Assembly: GCF_030411955.1 (NCBI RefSeq)
Contig: NZ_JASNRA010000018.1
Location: 1 to 57,770 of the forward strand
Direction of reading: 5' to 3'
DNA: 57,770 nucleotides
Source: Massilia sp. YIM B02443
GTDB taxonomy: Bacteria; Pseudomonadota; Gammaproteobacteria; Burkholderiales; Burkholderiaceae_D
The translations under genes and the position numbers were made by a program. Positions 7,331 to 16,455 of this stretch are shown in pieces. How positions within the stretch are numbered: the stretch's first letter is position 1; each line of letters opens with the position of its first letter. Below the pieces are notes generated by a model. It did not search any database and was not told the origin of the DNA. It worked only from the letters and a program-made list of their open reading frames with translations.

Positions 7331-8137
7331 TCAGCGCTTGCTGCGCAGGACCGCCAGGTGTTCGGCCAGCGTGGCGCTCGATACCTCGCCCATCCGCTTG
7401 TCGACGAGTATTCCGTTCGCGTCGACAAACAGCGTGGTCGGCAGGCCCGGGGCGCCGGCTGCCTTGGCCAATGCTCCGCCGGGGTCGAGCACCACGTTCC
7501 GCAGCGGCAGGCCCTCGGCCTTCAGGTAGGCACGTACCGTGGCGCTGTCCTCGCCCTGGTTGACGAATACGAAGTTCAGGTCGTTCGCTTCGCGCTGCGC
7601 CTTGCCAAGGGCGGGCATTTCTCTCCTGCAAGGCGGGCACCAACTGGCCCACAGGTTGACCACCATGGGCTTGCCGGCAAATGCGGACAATGGAACGGCG
7701 CGTCCGTCAAGATCCGTCAGCATCACCTCGGGCAGGGCCTGGCGCTCGGTGGCCATGCGGATCAGCCCGTTCCCGGCGATCCAGATGAAGATGCCGGCCC
7801 ATAAGGCAATGACGATCGCGGCGCGCTGCTCGGCCCTGCGCCATGCCAGGATGGCGCCGATGATGACAGCGGCCGTGAAGCCCGCGACCGGCGCCAGCCC
7901 GCCGTCGCGCAGGTCCGGCAGCCGCCAGGGTTCTTCCGCGTACAGCGGCCAGTAACGGGCGACAAAGACGATGCGCGCCACCAGGATCGCCCCGGCGATG
8001 ATCAGCCAGAGCGAGCCCTCGGCCTTCACGCCGCGCCTGGCCGCCACCCTATTGCCGATGGCGGAACCGAGGATGATCGTTGCGAATGCGACCAGCAGTT
8101 GCGCGGGCAAGGCAAGCGGGCCGAGTGTGACAATCAT
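7331..8137 (-). CDS. Membrane-anchored TlpA-family thioredoxin (copy 2)
   Basis: A 268-residue protein. About four hydrophobic segments span residues 8-130, including ARIVFVARYWPLYAEEP and LRDGGLAPVAGF. The periplasmic TlpA domain has CPPC at 167-170 (NLWASWCPPCRRE) and LPTTLF at the cis-proline. It is first in the operon tlpA-dsbD-dsbG, 47 bp before dsbD, which would re-reduce it. It is a paralog of the gene at 3350. The N-terminal membrane part may be an LGT-like fold (inference from the R...Y...P...DGG pattern). The divergent promoter region it shares with the two-component system at 8344 holds a TTA-rich direct repeat. Confidence 0.87.
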   Translation of the reverse strand: MIVTLGPLALPAQLLVAFATIILGSAIGNRVAARRGVKAEGSLWLIIAGAILVARIVFVARYWPLYAEEPWRLPDLRDGGLAPVAGFTAAVIIGAILAWRRAEQRAAIVIALWAGIFIWIAGNGLIRMATERQALPEVMLTDLDGRAVPLSAFAGKPMVVNLWASWCPPCRREMPALGKAQREANDLNFVFVNQGEDSATVRAYLKAEGLPLRNVVLDPGGALAKAAGAPGLPTTLFVDANGILVDKRMGEVSSATLAEHLAVLRSKR

Positions 8138-8219
8138 GGTGGTGTGCTTTCCTGCGCATGGCGCCGGCCCGACGGGCCGGTTCGACGCCTGGCGAATACA
8201 GCCATCCTATTGCCTGACG

Positions 8220-8236
8220 ATTAGCACCACATTAAG
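8220..8236. promoter_or_regulatory. 11-bp-period hexamer pair (PmrA/QseB-box-like)
   Basis: ATTAGC-ACCAC-ATTAAG is a hexamer pair with 11-bp period between the divergent tlpA and response-regulator genes. Known: PmrA/QseB-type regulators bind CTTAA-type hexamers spaced by 5-6 bp, read here on the minus strand as CTTAAT and GCTAAT. One half matches poorly, so autoregulation by the adjacent regulator is tentative. Confidence 0.35.
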
Positions 8237-8343
8237 AATTCTGTCGAATTACCGGGAGGCACCGGTTTCGCCGCCGCCGTTAATCACGGGATAACCGTAA
8301 AGCGGTAAGATCGCGCTTCCTGCATCTACTACTCGGGTTAGCC

Positions 8344-9009
8344 ATGCGTGTACTCGTCATCGAAGACGACGAACTGGTCGCCAGCGGCATTCTTGCCGGC
8401 CTGCGCCTGTCCGGAATCGGGGCCGACCATGTCGCCAATGCCTCGCAAGCGGAAATGGCCGTGCAGACCGGCCGCTTCGACGTCCTCCTCCTCGATCTCG
8501 GCCTGCCGGACACCGACGGGCTCACGCTTCTCAGGCGCTGGCGCGGCGCCGGCAAGGACTGGCCGGTACTGGTCCTGACAGCGCGCGACGACGTGCAGGA
8601 CAAGGTGGCTGGCCTGCGCAGCGGCGCCGACGATTATCTGGTGAAACCCTTCGAACTCGACGAACTGGTAGCACGGCTGCATGCCTTGCAACGGCGTAGT
8701 GCCGGCCGCAGCGTCGACCGCATCGAGCATGGTCCGCTCGCCTTCGATCCCGCCACCCAGGTGGTGACGCTGGATGGGAACCCGGTCGAGCTGTCGCGGC
8801 GCGAACTGGCCCTGCTCCAGGCATTGCTCAACAGCGGCCAGCGCATCCTCAGCACCGACCAGGTCAAGGATAGCCTGTATGGGCTGGGCGACGGCGTCGA
8901 AAGCAATGCCCTGAACGTCCACATCCACCACCTGCGTCGCAAGCTCGGGCCGAATATCGTCGAAACCGTGCGTGGCCTCGGGTACCGGCTTGGCAAGGCG
9001 GGGGCATGA
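8344..9009 (+). CDS. OmpR-family response regulator (QseB/PmrA-like)
   Basis: A 221-residue protein. The receiver domain (1-115) has acidic residues EDDE at 7-10, phospho-acceptor Asp51 (LLLDLGLPD), LTARD, and Lys in VKPFE. A winged-helix output domain spans 125-218 (SRRELALLQALL, then NVHIHHLRRKLG). It overlaps the kinase gene at 9006 by 4 bp, so the two are translationally coupled. The regulatory target is not given by the sequence, but the divergent thiol-redox operon shares the intergenic region. QseB, PmrA and TctD-like proteins cannot be told apart here. Confidence 0.9.
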   Translation: MRVLVIEDDELVASGILAGLRLSGIGADHVANASQAEMAVQTGRFDVLLLDLGLPDTDGLTLLRRWRGAGKDWPVLVLTARDDVQDKVAGLRSGADDYLVKPFELDELVARLHALQRRSAGRSVDRIEHGPLAFDPATQVVTLDGNPVELSRRELALLQALLNSGQRILSTDQVKDSLYGLGDGVESNALNVHIHHLRRKLGPNIVETVRGLGYRLGKAGA

Positions 9010-10328
9010 AGACGCTGCGCCTGCGCCTGTTGGTCACCATCGGCGCCTCGTTCGCACTGTTCTGGACCCTGTCGTCGCTGTGGACGCTGGTCGACCTGCG
9101 CGACGAGTTCCGCGACGCACTCGACGAACGGCTGGCGGCATCGGCGCGCATGGTCGCCGCGCTGATTGCCGACTCGCCCCATCTTTCGGTGCAGCCGGGT
9201 TCGCGCGGGGCCAGCCCGATCCCCTACCTGGTACGCACCGACAACGTGGCCTGCGAGATCCGGCTGGTGCGGGGCGGCATCGTGGGCCGCACCGAGAACA
9301 GCCCGGAACGCCTCGGCCTGGTGTCACCCGGCTACCGCACCCGCGTCATCGACGGCGTTACCTGGCGCAGCTACACCATCGAGCACAACGGTATGCGCAT
9401 CACCACCGCCGACAAGACCGAGCGCCGCCAGCAGCTGTTCCGCAATATCGCCTTCGCCACCTTCGTGCCCTTCCTTGTCGCCATGGCGGCGACCCTGATC
9501 GCGCTATGGTTCGCCGTACGCCATGGCCTGCGGCCACTGGAACGGATCCGCGTTGCCCTCGAAGCCCGCGAACCCGGTGCGCTCCACCCGCTGCCCGAGG
9601 AGGACCTGCCGCGCGAGATCGCCCCGCTGGTCACGACCGTCAACGGCCTGCTGGCCAGGATCGAACGCACCATCGAGCGTGAACGGCGCTTCACCGGCGA
9701 CGCCGCGCACGAATTGCGCACACCACTCACCGCCGTCAAGACCCATCTCCAGGTCGCCCGCATGAGTGGCGATGGGCCGGACACGGCGGTAGCTCTCCAG
9801 CAGGCCGAACGCGGGGTAGGACGCCTGCAGGGCATCATCAACCAGCTCCTGATGCTGGCGCGCGTCGAGGGTTCGATGGCATTCGAGGATGACGAGCGCC
9901 TGCACGCAGCCGCAATCGCGGAGCAGGTCCTCATGCACCTTCCGGCGCAGCAGGCCGCCAGGGTGTGCGTTCACGACGAAGGCGGCGCAGCACGCGTTCT
10001 CCGCATACCCGCATCCCTCGCCGTGACGGCGCTGCGCAATATCCTCGACAATGCGCTGCGCTACAGCGATGCCGAGGCCACTGTCGTGCTGCGGATCGTG
10101 CAGCATGGCGGGACGGCGGGCTTTACGGTGGAAGACCAGGGCAGCGGCATGAGCGATGCGGACATCGGCAAGGCCGGGCAGCGCTTCTGGCGCAAGGGCG
10201 GCGGCCAGGGCAGCGGCCTCGGCCTCTCGATCGTCATGGCGATCGTCGCGCGCTACGACGGCAGCTGGAAGCTCGAACGCCGCGCGGGAGGCGGGCTGGC
10301 CGCACACCTGGCCTTCCCTGCCGCATGA
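9006..10328 (+). CDS. Sensor histidine kinase (QseC/PmrB-like)
   Basis: A 440-residue protein. TM1 is at about 8-30, followed by a periplasmic sensor of roughly 120 residues and TM2 at about 155-178. The HisKA domain has phospho-acceptor His235 (DAAHELRTPL). The ATPase domain has an N-box (NILDNALRYS), G1 (EDQGSGMS) and G2 (GSGLGLSIV). It partners the response regulator at 8344 (4-bp overlap). The ligand is unknown; the QseC-like architecture suggests an envelope or cation signal (inference). Confidence 0.9.
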   Translation: MKTLRLRLLVTIGASFALFWTLSSLWTLVDLRDEFRDALDERLAASARMVAALIADSPHLSVQPGSRGASPIPYLVRTDNVACEIRLVRGGIVGRTENSPERLGLVSPGYRTRVIDGVTWRSYTIEHNGMRITTADKTERRQQLFRNIAFATFVPFLVAMAATLIALWFAVRHGLRPLERIRVALEAREPGALHPLPEEDLPREIAPLVTTVNGLLARIERTIERERRFTGDAAHELRTPLTAVKTHLQVARMSGDGPDTAVALQQAERGVGRLQGIINQLLMLARVEGSMAFEDDERLHAAAIAEQVLMHLPAQQAARVCVHDEGGAARVLRIPASLAVTALRNILDNALRYSDAEATVVLRIVQHGGTAGFTVEDQGSGMSDADIGKAGQRFWRKGGGQGSGLGLSIVMAIVARYDGSWKLERRAGGGLAAHLAFPAA

Positions 10329-10353
10329 GCTTCGAACGACATGCCTCGCCGTC

Positions 10354-10373
10354 GGTGCCTTGGTAAAGGCACC
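10354..10373 (+). terminator. Hairpin after the histidine kinase gene
   Basis: GGTGCCTT-GGTA-AAGGCACC is a perfect 8-bp stem with a 4-nt loop, 26 bp after the kinase stop. It lacks a strong T-run. The rest of 10374-10517 shows no gene. A smaller AAAAGC/GCTTTT hairpin (10518-10536) overlaps the stop of the next minus-strand gene and could end it. Confidence 0.5.
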
Positions 10374-10534
10374 TGCCTATGCGTACGTGCAGCGCCGCCA
10401 CCGGTTTTCTGCTGGCGCGCGCAGTCGTATTCGATGCGCCGCTGCGGGACTCCGTCACGGGCGCTCTGCCAGACAACTTTAGCGTCCGGACTGCGGTCAT
10501 GCAGGGCCGCTGACACGAAAAGCGGACGTTGCTT

Positions 10535-10909
10535 TTACTCTTCAAGCCAGTGCAAGGCCTGGCTAAGGTCGTTATAGAAAACACGGTATTCGCCTTCACC
10601 AAATTGTCCGAATGCGATCCGTGCAAAGTAGGCCAACCGAGTATTCGCCACCAAAATGGCTTTACGCAGGGGCCGGTCGTGGAACAGTTGACTGGCTTCT
10701 TTTTCGAGTTTTTCCTGCAACAGTGCATGCTCGACATTGGGCGACTCGATTTCCAAGCCGTCGTAGAGAACGCGCGTGTGTCCGGTATCCTGTAGCAGCT
10801 GGACGACCCGCTTGTGGGTTTCCTCAAGCATGCTTTCGCTTAATTCACCTCTCAATCGCGCCACTATGACATGGCCGAGAGGTTCGATCCACAGTTGAGT
10901 ATTCGGCAT
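10535..10909 (-). CDS. STAS/SpoIIAA-like domain protein
   Basis: A 124-residue cytosolic protein with alternating strands and helices: GHVIVARLRGELSES, HTRVLYDGLEIES, RKAILVANTRLAYFAR, EYRVFYNDLSQALHWLEE. This matches the SpoIIAA-like/STAS family of small single-domain proteins, whose roles are mostly unknown. No partner gene such as a sulfate transporter or anti-sigma factor is adjacent. It stands alone between a two-component system and an IS relic. Confidence 0.65.
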   Translation of the reverse strand: MPNTQLWIEPLGHVIVARLRGELSESMLEETHKRVVQLLQDTGHTRVLYDGLEIESPNVEHALLQEKLEKEASQLFHDRPLRKAILVANTRLAYFARIAFGQFGEGEYRVFYNDLSQALHWLEE

Positions 10910-11065
10910 CTTATACAGTTAAAATAGTTTGAAACCTATATGTTGGCTACAATCACCCGAGGCCACCGATACTTGACTGTGCCCTCTGATCCGATGGCAG
11001 AGGTCGGGACCGACAAGTGTACGGTCTTGTTGCTATCAGCACAAGGACGGTTTTTTCTGGCGTCT

Positions 11066-11300
11066 ATGGATTCCCCCCCGGTTTGCCAAGCATTCATGGA
11101 TAGGAGCGATCGGGCTCAAGGCAATATCTTGGCCGAACGCCAGTGGCGCAATGTCAAACAGGAGGACGTATATCTGGCCGCTTTCGCCAACACGTAACAG
11201 GCGCTCAATTACAATGAGCCAGCGAGCGGCAAGCGTAGTGGCAGTGGCAGTGGCAGTGGCAGTGGCAGTGGCAGTGGCGCGCTGATGGTCGGCAAATAGA
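11066..11300 (+). mobile_element. IS3-family transposase relic
   Basis: The frame from about 11066 reads MDRSDRAQGNILAERQWRNV and then KQEDVYLAAFANT, stops at TAA (11195-11197), and continues QALNYNEPASGK. This is the end of an IS3-type integrase core (compare the family pattern GR.LDN.F.ERLWR..K.E.VYL), including the final catalytic Glu in AERQW. Earlier parts are gone, the frame has a stop, and the downstream part has expanded into a hexamer repeat. No terminal inverted repeats are recognisable. The bases 10910-11065 and 11301-11437 hold no gene. Confidence 0.65.
11237..11278 (+). repeat. AGTGGC hexamer tandem repeat, 7 copies
   Basis: Seven perfect copies of AGTGGC run head to tail inside the IS relic, reading as Ser-Gly repeats in the transposase frame. 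It is probably a slippage expansion in non-functional sequence; copy number could vary between strains. Confidence 0.9.
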
Positions 11301-11437
11301 CAGTACGCAAGTGCTGGGCCAACGCCGGCCAACTGCAGTGACAGAAAACACCGCAGCCTTAACCCCGAAGAATTGTCTCACCGACGGGTCACTTTATATT
11401 GTCCCGATTTGGTTCTTTTTTATACATTTTACTGCAC

Positions 11438-12805
11438 ATGAAAATATCAGTTATTGGCACCGGTTACGTCGGACTAGTTTCAGGCGCGTGCTTTGCCGAT
11501 GTCGGCAATACCGTCCTGTGTATGGACCTGGACCAACACAAAATCGCGATGCTCAACGCTGGCCGGAGCCCTATCTTCGAGCCAGGCCTTGATGCCCTGA
11601 TCGCCCATAACACGGCGGCCCGCAGATTGCTTTTCACCACGAATTATGACGAAGCGGTCGCGGATGCAGACATCATTTTCCTGGCCGTGGGTACGCCGCC
11701 GGATGAAGATGGCAGTGCCGACCTGACGCACGTTCTTTCGGCGGCGCACAGCATCGGCCAGCTCATGCAACGGCCGATTACCCTGGTCAACAAATCTACC
11801 GTCCCAGTGGGCACTGCCGACCGGGTAAGAAGCGTGATTGCCGAACAACTCCGGGCCCGCGGTGTCTGTATCGACTTTTCTGTCGTCAGCAATCCCGAGT
11901 TTCTCAAGGAGGGGGCGGCAATCGAGGATTTCATGCGCCCCGCCCGGATCATCGTGGGCAGCGACAATCCGCAGGCGACGAAAATCATGCGGAACCTTTA
12001 TGCACCGTTCAGCCGTAATCATGAAAAGCTGCTGGAGATGGATGCGCGCAGCGCCGAGCTGACGAAATACGGCGCCAATGCCATGCTGGCAACGCGCATC
12101 AGCTTCATGAACGAACTAGCGAACCTGGCGGAGACGCTGGGCGCCGACATCGAGCTGGTGCGGCGCGGCATAGGCTCGGACCCGCGCATTGGCCCGGATT
12201 TTTTGTATCCGGGAATAGGCTATGGCGGCTCCTGCTTCCCCAAGGATGTCCGGGCGCTCTTAAAAACGTCGGCCGACCATGGGCAGAAACTGCGCATCCT
12301 GGCTGCCATTGAAGCGGTGAATGCGACGCAAAAAAATATTCTGTTCAAAAAAATTGCGCAGTACTTCAATGGGACCGACAGGCTGGCAGGAAAAACCGTC
12401 GCACTTTGGGGCTTGTCTTTCAAGCCCAACACGGATGATGTGCGCGAGGCGCCGAGTCTTGCACTGATCAGGGCGCTTTTTGCTGCGAATTGCCGGGTCC
12501 AGGCATACGACCCGGCCGCCAGCGAAGAGGCAAAAAACGTGCTGATCAGCGAGCATGGCGAAGCACGTTGCCATGAGCTGCTCAACATCGTTGATTCCGC
12601 AGTAGCCGCAGTGGAAGGCGCCGATGTGCTCGCCATCGCGACGGAGTGGAAGGAGTTTCGCTCGCCTGACTTCGGCTACCTGGCTGCATCGCTTCGGCAC
12701 CGGGCGATCTTTGATGGCCGCAACCTGTATGCTCCGGAGCTTGTTGCGTCGTTCGGGCTGAGCTATTTCAGCATCGGCAGACCCGTACTGGTGGCGCAGC
12801 GATGA
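11438..12805 (+). CDS. ugd: UDP-glucose 6-dehydrogenase
   Basis: A 455-residue protein oxidising UDP-glucose to UDP-glucuronate with 2 NAD+. It has an N-terminal Rossmann motif GTGYVGLVSGACFA, the central dimerisation domain, and the catalytic Cys266 in GYGGSCFPKD. A C-terminal UDP-binding domain contains WGLSFKPNTDDVREAPS. The ATG at 11438 is used because the conserved MKISVIGTG begins there; an in-frame upstream start adds 13 unrelated residues. It overlaps the following epimerase gene by 4 bp (ATGA). It is first in a three-gene operon for uronic-acid sugar donor supply. Confidence 0.95.
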   Translation: MKISVIGTGYVGLVSGACFADVGNTVLCMDLDQHKIAMLNAGRSPIFEPGLDALIAHNTAARRLLFTTNYDEAVADADIIFLAVGTPPDEDGSADLTHVLSAAHSIGQLMQRPITLVNKSTVPVGTADRVRSVIAEQLRARGVCIDFSVVSNPEFLKEGAAIEDFMRPARIIVGSDNPQATKIMRNLYAPFSRNHEKLLEMDARSAELTKYGANAMLATRISFMNELANLAETLGADIELVRRGIGSDPRIGPDFLYPGIGYGGSCFPKDVRALLKTSADHGQKLRILAAIEAVNATQKNILFKKIAQYFNGTDRLAGKTVALWGLSFKPNTDDVREAPSLALIRALFAANCRVQAYDPAASEEAKNVLISEHGEARCHELLNIVDSAVAAVEGADVLAIATEWKEFRSPDFGYLAASLRHRAIFDGRNLYAPELVASFGLSYFSIGRPVLVAQR

Positions 12806-13803
12806 TTCCTGCCAACTCGCCTGTCCTGGTCACTGGCGCCGCCGGCTTCATCGGGAGTTTCGTCGCGTCGCGCCTTGCCCGGATGGGCATGGCCGTTACC
12901 GCGTGCGACAACTTCAATGGCTATTACTCGACCGATTTGAAGCACGCACGCGTCGAGGCCTTGCTTGCACCGCAGGGAATCAGGTGCGAAGCGGTAGAGC
13001 TTGCCGATGCGCTGCAAGTCAGGCAGTTGTTCGAACGCGTTCGACCCGCCTTTGTCGTCCACCTTGCGGCGCAGGCGGGCGTGCGTTATTCGATCGAGGA
13101 TCCTGCCGCCTACGTGCAGTCGAACCTGGTCGCGTTCGCCAATATCCTAGAAGCTTGCCGGCAATTCAAGCCACGCCATCTGGTCTATGCGAGCAGCAGC
13201 AGCGTCTACGGTGCAAGCCAGAAAGCTCCCTTCAAGGAGAGAGATATAACCGATGAGCCTGTCTCCTTCTACGCGGCGACCAAGAAAGCGAACGAGGCAA
13301 TGGCATATTCCTATAGTCACCTGTTTGGACTGCCGGCGTCCGGTTTGCGCTTTTTCACCGTATATGGTCCGTGGGGCCGCCCCGACATGGCGTATTTCAG
13401 TTTCGCGCAAAAAATGCTAAAAGGCGAGGCGATTCCCGTCTTCGCGCAAGGTGAACTGAAACGGGACTTTACCTATATCGATGACATCGTTGAAGGTATC
13501 GTGCGGGTGTTGGCGAAGCCTGCCGACGCGGGCGCCGGCGCGGCCCCGCACATGGTATTTAATATCGGTAATCACCAACCCGTGCGGGTACTGGATTTTA
13601 TTGCAGCCCTGGAAGAAGCTCTGGGCGTCAAGGCAAAGATGCAATTCTTGCCGATGCAGCCGGGTGACGTGACGATCACGTATGCCGATACCAGCAAATT
13701 GCGGGACTGGGTCGGGTTCGCACCTGCAACGCCGCTTCGCGAGGGGCTGCTTTGTTTCCGGGAGTGGCTGGCTGGATGGATGGAGCACAACAAGATGAAT
13801 TAG
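12802..13803 (+). CDS. UDP-glucuronate 4-epimerase (extended SDR)
   Basis: A 333-residue protein. Rossmann motif TGAAGFIGSFVA (11-22), DNFNGYYS, substrate-loop HLAAQAGVRYSIEDP, catalytic S/T and YAATK (Tyr-x-x-x-Lys), and RFFTVYGPWGRPDMA are typical of UDP-GlcA 4-epimerases. It would convert UDP-GlcA from the upstream Ugd to UDP-GalA. It overlaps ugd by 4 bp and precedes a GT39 glycosyltransferase by 2 bp. Other nucleotide-sugar epimerases are possible, but YYS plus the ugd linkage favours this one. Confidence 0.88.
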   Translation: MIPANSPVLVTGAAGFIGSFVASRLARMGMAVTACDNFNGYYSTDLKHARVEALLAPQGIRCEAVELADALQVRQLFERVRPAFVVHLAAQAGVRYSIEDPAAYVQSNLVAFANILEACRQFKPRHLVYASSSSVYGASQKAPFKERDITDEPVSFYAATKKANEAMAYSYSHLFGLPASGLRFFTVYGPWGRPDMAYFSFAQKMLKGEAIPVFAQGELKRDFTYIDDIVEGIVRVLAKPADAGAGAAPHMVFNIGNHQPVRVLDFIAALEEALGVKAKMQFLPMQPGDVTITYADTSKLRDWVGFAPATPLREGLLCFREWLAGWMEHNKMN

Positions 13804-13805
13804 CC

Positions 13806-15266
13806 ATGCAGAACGATGGGATCGCGAGTGCGTACCCGAAGCGCGCCGGCACCAATTTCCTCCTGGCGCTCGGGGCTTACTTCGTGCTGCAGATCATCCT
13901 GCGGACAAGTTCGCCAGCAGTGCTCGACCTGGACGAATCGGAACAGGTGCTGGCGTTCCAGCACCTGCAGCTGGGCTATGGCAGCCAGCCGCCCTTGTAT
14001 GCCTGGCTGCAATGGCTCATGTTCTCGGTGTTTGGCGTCAATCGTTTTGCCCTCTCCTTTCTCAAGAATCTGCTGCTGTTCGGTACCTACCTGGCGATGT
14101 TTCATGCAGCCAGGTCGCTCGTCGGCATTACCGGTGGCATCATCGTCGCCGCCTCGCTGGTGCTGTTCCCGCAGATTGGCTGGGAATCGCAGCGCGATCT
14201 GACGCACTCGGTGTTAATGACCTGCATGGCGGCGCTCACGCTATGGTGCTACTTCGCTTTGCTTCATCATCCGGGCAAGATGCGCCATGCGCTCTTCGGT
14301 CTGCTGATCGGGCTCGGGCTGCAATCGAAATATAACTTTGCCCTGTTTGCGCTCGCCCTGACGATGGCCAGCCTGCTGGTTCGGGAACACCGTGAGCGAC
14401 TGTGGAGTCGCAGGGCCTGGATTTCACTTGCAGTGATAGCAATTGCCGTTGCTCCACACGGGTTATGGCTGCTTAACCATCTGGATGCGGCCACCCGCTC
14501 TACTCTGGAGAAAATGAATGGCAGTGATGCCGGCTATATCGGCAATGTCGTGCGTGGCCTCGGCAGTATGGTGAGCGCGACATTTCTGTTCGTGACACCG
14601 TTGTGGATGGTGTACGCCTGGGTCTTCTGGCGGCGCCGTGCCCAGGCCGAGGCAAAGGTCGATGACCCGCATGCCCGTTTTTTTCTCCGGTTTTACCTGG
14701 CGGCCTACGGCGGCATCACGGCCCTGGTGCTCAGCGGCGAGCTAACGAGCTTCAAGGATCGCTGGATGCAGCCGATCCTGTTCCTGCTGCCGCTTGCATG
14801 CTTCGTCATCTTTCCCTCGCTCGCACGTCGGACAGTGTGCCGGGAGATACTTCAAATAGCGGGCATGTTTGCCATGATCGTTCTGGTGGGACTGTCGGCA
14901 CGCGCTTACCTTGGCAAGAACACGCGCGCACCGTATGTCGAACTGTCGGCCACGCTCCTGCATTGCTTTCCGGAAGCAAAAACCCTGATCGCTAACGAAC
15001 TGACGGATGCCGGAAACCTGTATCTGCAGAATCCAACACGGCCAACAATGCTGCTGTCCAATACTTTACAACAACGGCCGGACATCGGCGGCAAGGTCCT
15101 GCTGATCGATTCCGACAGCGGTCAATCCGATTGGATGCATAAATTTCTTCGTGCGTATCCGTCGAGCGCCGTCCTCGAGCGGGGACGACTCGCGGTCGGA
15201 AACCCGCAGGAGCGGCAAGGCGCGATGTCAGTGGAATATGCACTTGTAGCGATAAGGAAAGAGTAA
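13806..15266 (+). CDS. GT39/ArnT-like polyprenyl-phosphate sugar transferase
   Basis: A 486-residue polytopic membrane protein with 10-12 hydrophobic segments. The first periplasmic loop carries the acidic pair of this family (VLDLDESEQ, Asp43-Glu44), followed by QPPLYAWLQW. A soluble C-terminal part starts at about 380. Known: GT39/PMT_2 enzymes move a sugar from a polyprenyl-phosphate donor to lipid A, core or protein on the periplasmic side. With ugd and UDP-GlcA epimerase upstream, galacturonate is a plausible cargo (inference). The start at 13806 follows the epimerase stop by 2 bp; earlier in-frame ATGs would overlap it. Confidence 0.8.
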   Translation: MQNDGIASAYPKRAGTNFLLALGAYFVLQIILRTSSPAVLDLDESEQVLAFQHLQLGYGSQPPLYAWLQWLMFSVFGVNRFALSFLKNLLLFGTYLAMFHAARSLVGITGGIIVAASLVLFPQIGWESQRDLTHSVLMTCMAALTLWCYFALLHHPGKMRHALFGLLIGLGLQSKYNFALFALALTMASLLVREHRERLWSRRAWISLAVIAIAVAPHGLWLLNHLDAATRSTLEKMNGSDAGYIGNVVRGLGSMVSATFLFVTPLWMVYAWVFWRRRAQAEAKVDDPHARFFLRFYLAAYGGITALVLSGELTSFKDRWMQPILFLLPLACFVIFPSLARRTVCREILQIAGMFAMIVLVGLSARAYLGKNTRAPYVELSATLLHCFPEAKTLIANELTDAGNLYLQNPTRPTMLLSNTLQQRPDIGGKVLLIDSDSGQSDWMHKFLRAYPSSAVLERGRLAVGNPQERQGAMSVEYALVAIRKE

Positions 15267-15294
15267 ATGCGATATCGCCTGCCATTCGCAACAG

Positions 15295-15335
15295 GTTTCC
15301 GACGGACGGAAACATCCTACATATCGAAATAGGAT
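15295..15335 (+). terminator. Two hairpins after the uronate/GT39 operon
   Basis: GTTTCCG/CGGAAAC (15295-15313, 5-nt loop) is followed directly by ATCCTA/TAGGAT (15314-15335). The position after a three-gene operon suggests transcription ends here, though no T-run follows. The remaining bases to 15463 hold only the upstream region of the next gene. Confidence 0.4.
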
Positions 15336-15463
15336 CGTCCTATTGGTGACAGGCTTATGAACGCTTACGATGATTTTCCTCTTTTTTAATCATTGTCGGC
15401 AGCTGCCCGGAATCGCCGCGACGTCGATAGCATTTCTTAACTACGAACCACGGGAGAATTCAC

Positions 15464-16450
15464 ATGAAGATGCGAACATTAGGGCAACAAGGCTTGACGG
15501 TTTCCGCGCTCGGCCTGGGCTGCATGGGCATGTCGGAATTCTATGGCCAGCCTGACGAAGCAGAGTCAATCGCCACCATTCACCGCGCCCTGGAATGCGG
15601 GATCAACTTGCTCGATACGGCCGACATGTACGGGCCGTTCACCAATGAGAAACTGGTCGGCAAGGCGATCCGCGACCGGCGCGATCAGGTGATCCTGGCA
15701 ACGAAATTCGCCAACGTGCGCGGCGACAACGGAGAGTTTCTCGGGGTACGCGGCGATCCGGAGTATGTGAGGCAGGCCTGCGATGCCTCCCTGCAGCGGC
15801 TGGGTGTCGACCATATTGACCTGTATTACCAGCATCGGGTCGATCCCGGCGTGCCGATCGAGGAAACCATTGGTGCAATGGCGGACCTGGTGCGTGCCGG
15901 CAAGGTGCGCTTTCTCGGCATGTCTGAAGCCGCGCCGGAAACGATCCGGCGCGCCCATCAAGTTCATCCCATCAGTGCGCTGCAGACCGAGTATTCGCTC
16001 TGGAGCCGCGATCCCGAGCACGCCATCCTGCCTGCCGTGCGCGAACTCGGCATCGGCTATGTCGCGTACAGTCCGCTCGGACGCGGGTTCCTGACCGGCC
16101 AGATCAAGCGGATCGAGGACCTCGAAGAGCGTGACTACCGGCGCCATTCGCCGCGCTTCCAGGGGGAGAACTTCCAGCGCAATCTGGACCTGGTCACCGA
16201 AGTCGGGCGCATCGCCGCAGAGAAGGGCTGTACCCCGGCCCAGCTTGCGCTGGCCTGGGTCTTGGCGCAGGGCGAGGATATCGTGGCGATCCCCGGCAGC
16301 AAGAGACGGCCGCATCTGGAGGACAACGTCCGTGCGCTGGATGTCCGGCTGAGCGACGAGGACCTTGCCCGTATCGATCGCATCCTGCCACCCGGCGCTG
16401 CCGCTGGGGAGCGGTATGACGATTCGCAGATGCAGGCCTTGAACGGTTGA
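15464..16450 (+). CDS. Aldo/keto reductase
   Basis: A 328-residue TIM-barrel NADPH oxidoreductase. Features: [20 protein letters not shown] at the N-terminus; catalytic residues in LLDTADMYG (Asp, Tyr), ILATKFA (Lys) and YYQHRVDP (His); C-terminal NADPH site [14 protein letters not shown]. This matches the AKR family of yeast YPR127W/plant AT1G60680-type reductases; the substrate is not predictable. Start ATG at 15464 has GGGAG about 9 nt upstream. An SDR gene follows within 6 bp, so the two probably form an operon. Confidence 0.9.
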   Translation: MKMRTLGQQGLTVSALGLGCMGMSEFYGQPDEAESIATIHRALECGINLLDTADMYGPFTNEKLVGKAIRDRRDQVILATKFANVRGDNGEFLGVRGDPEYVRQACDASLQRLGVDHIDLYYQHRVDPGVPIEETIGAMADLVRAGKVRFLGMSEAAPETIRRAHQVHPISALQTEYSLWSRDPEHAILPAVRELGIGYVAYSPLGRGFLTGQIKRIEDLEERDYRRHSPRFQGENFQRNLDLVTEVGRIAAEKGCTPAQLALAWVLAQGEDIVAIPGSKRRPHLEDNVRALDVRLSDEDLARIDRILPPGAAAGERYDDSQMQALNG

Positions 16451-16455
16451 GCGCC

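Noticed and set aside
11237..11278. Short repeats considered as CRISPR
   Set aside because: Perfect 6-bp tandem units without spacers; simple repeat only.
13752..13806. Earlier start for the GT39 gene inside the epimerase gene
   Set aside because: It would add 18 residues encoded by the epimerase C-terminus. The ATG just after the epimerase stop leads directly into the first membrane region.
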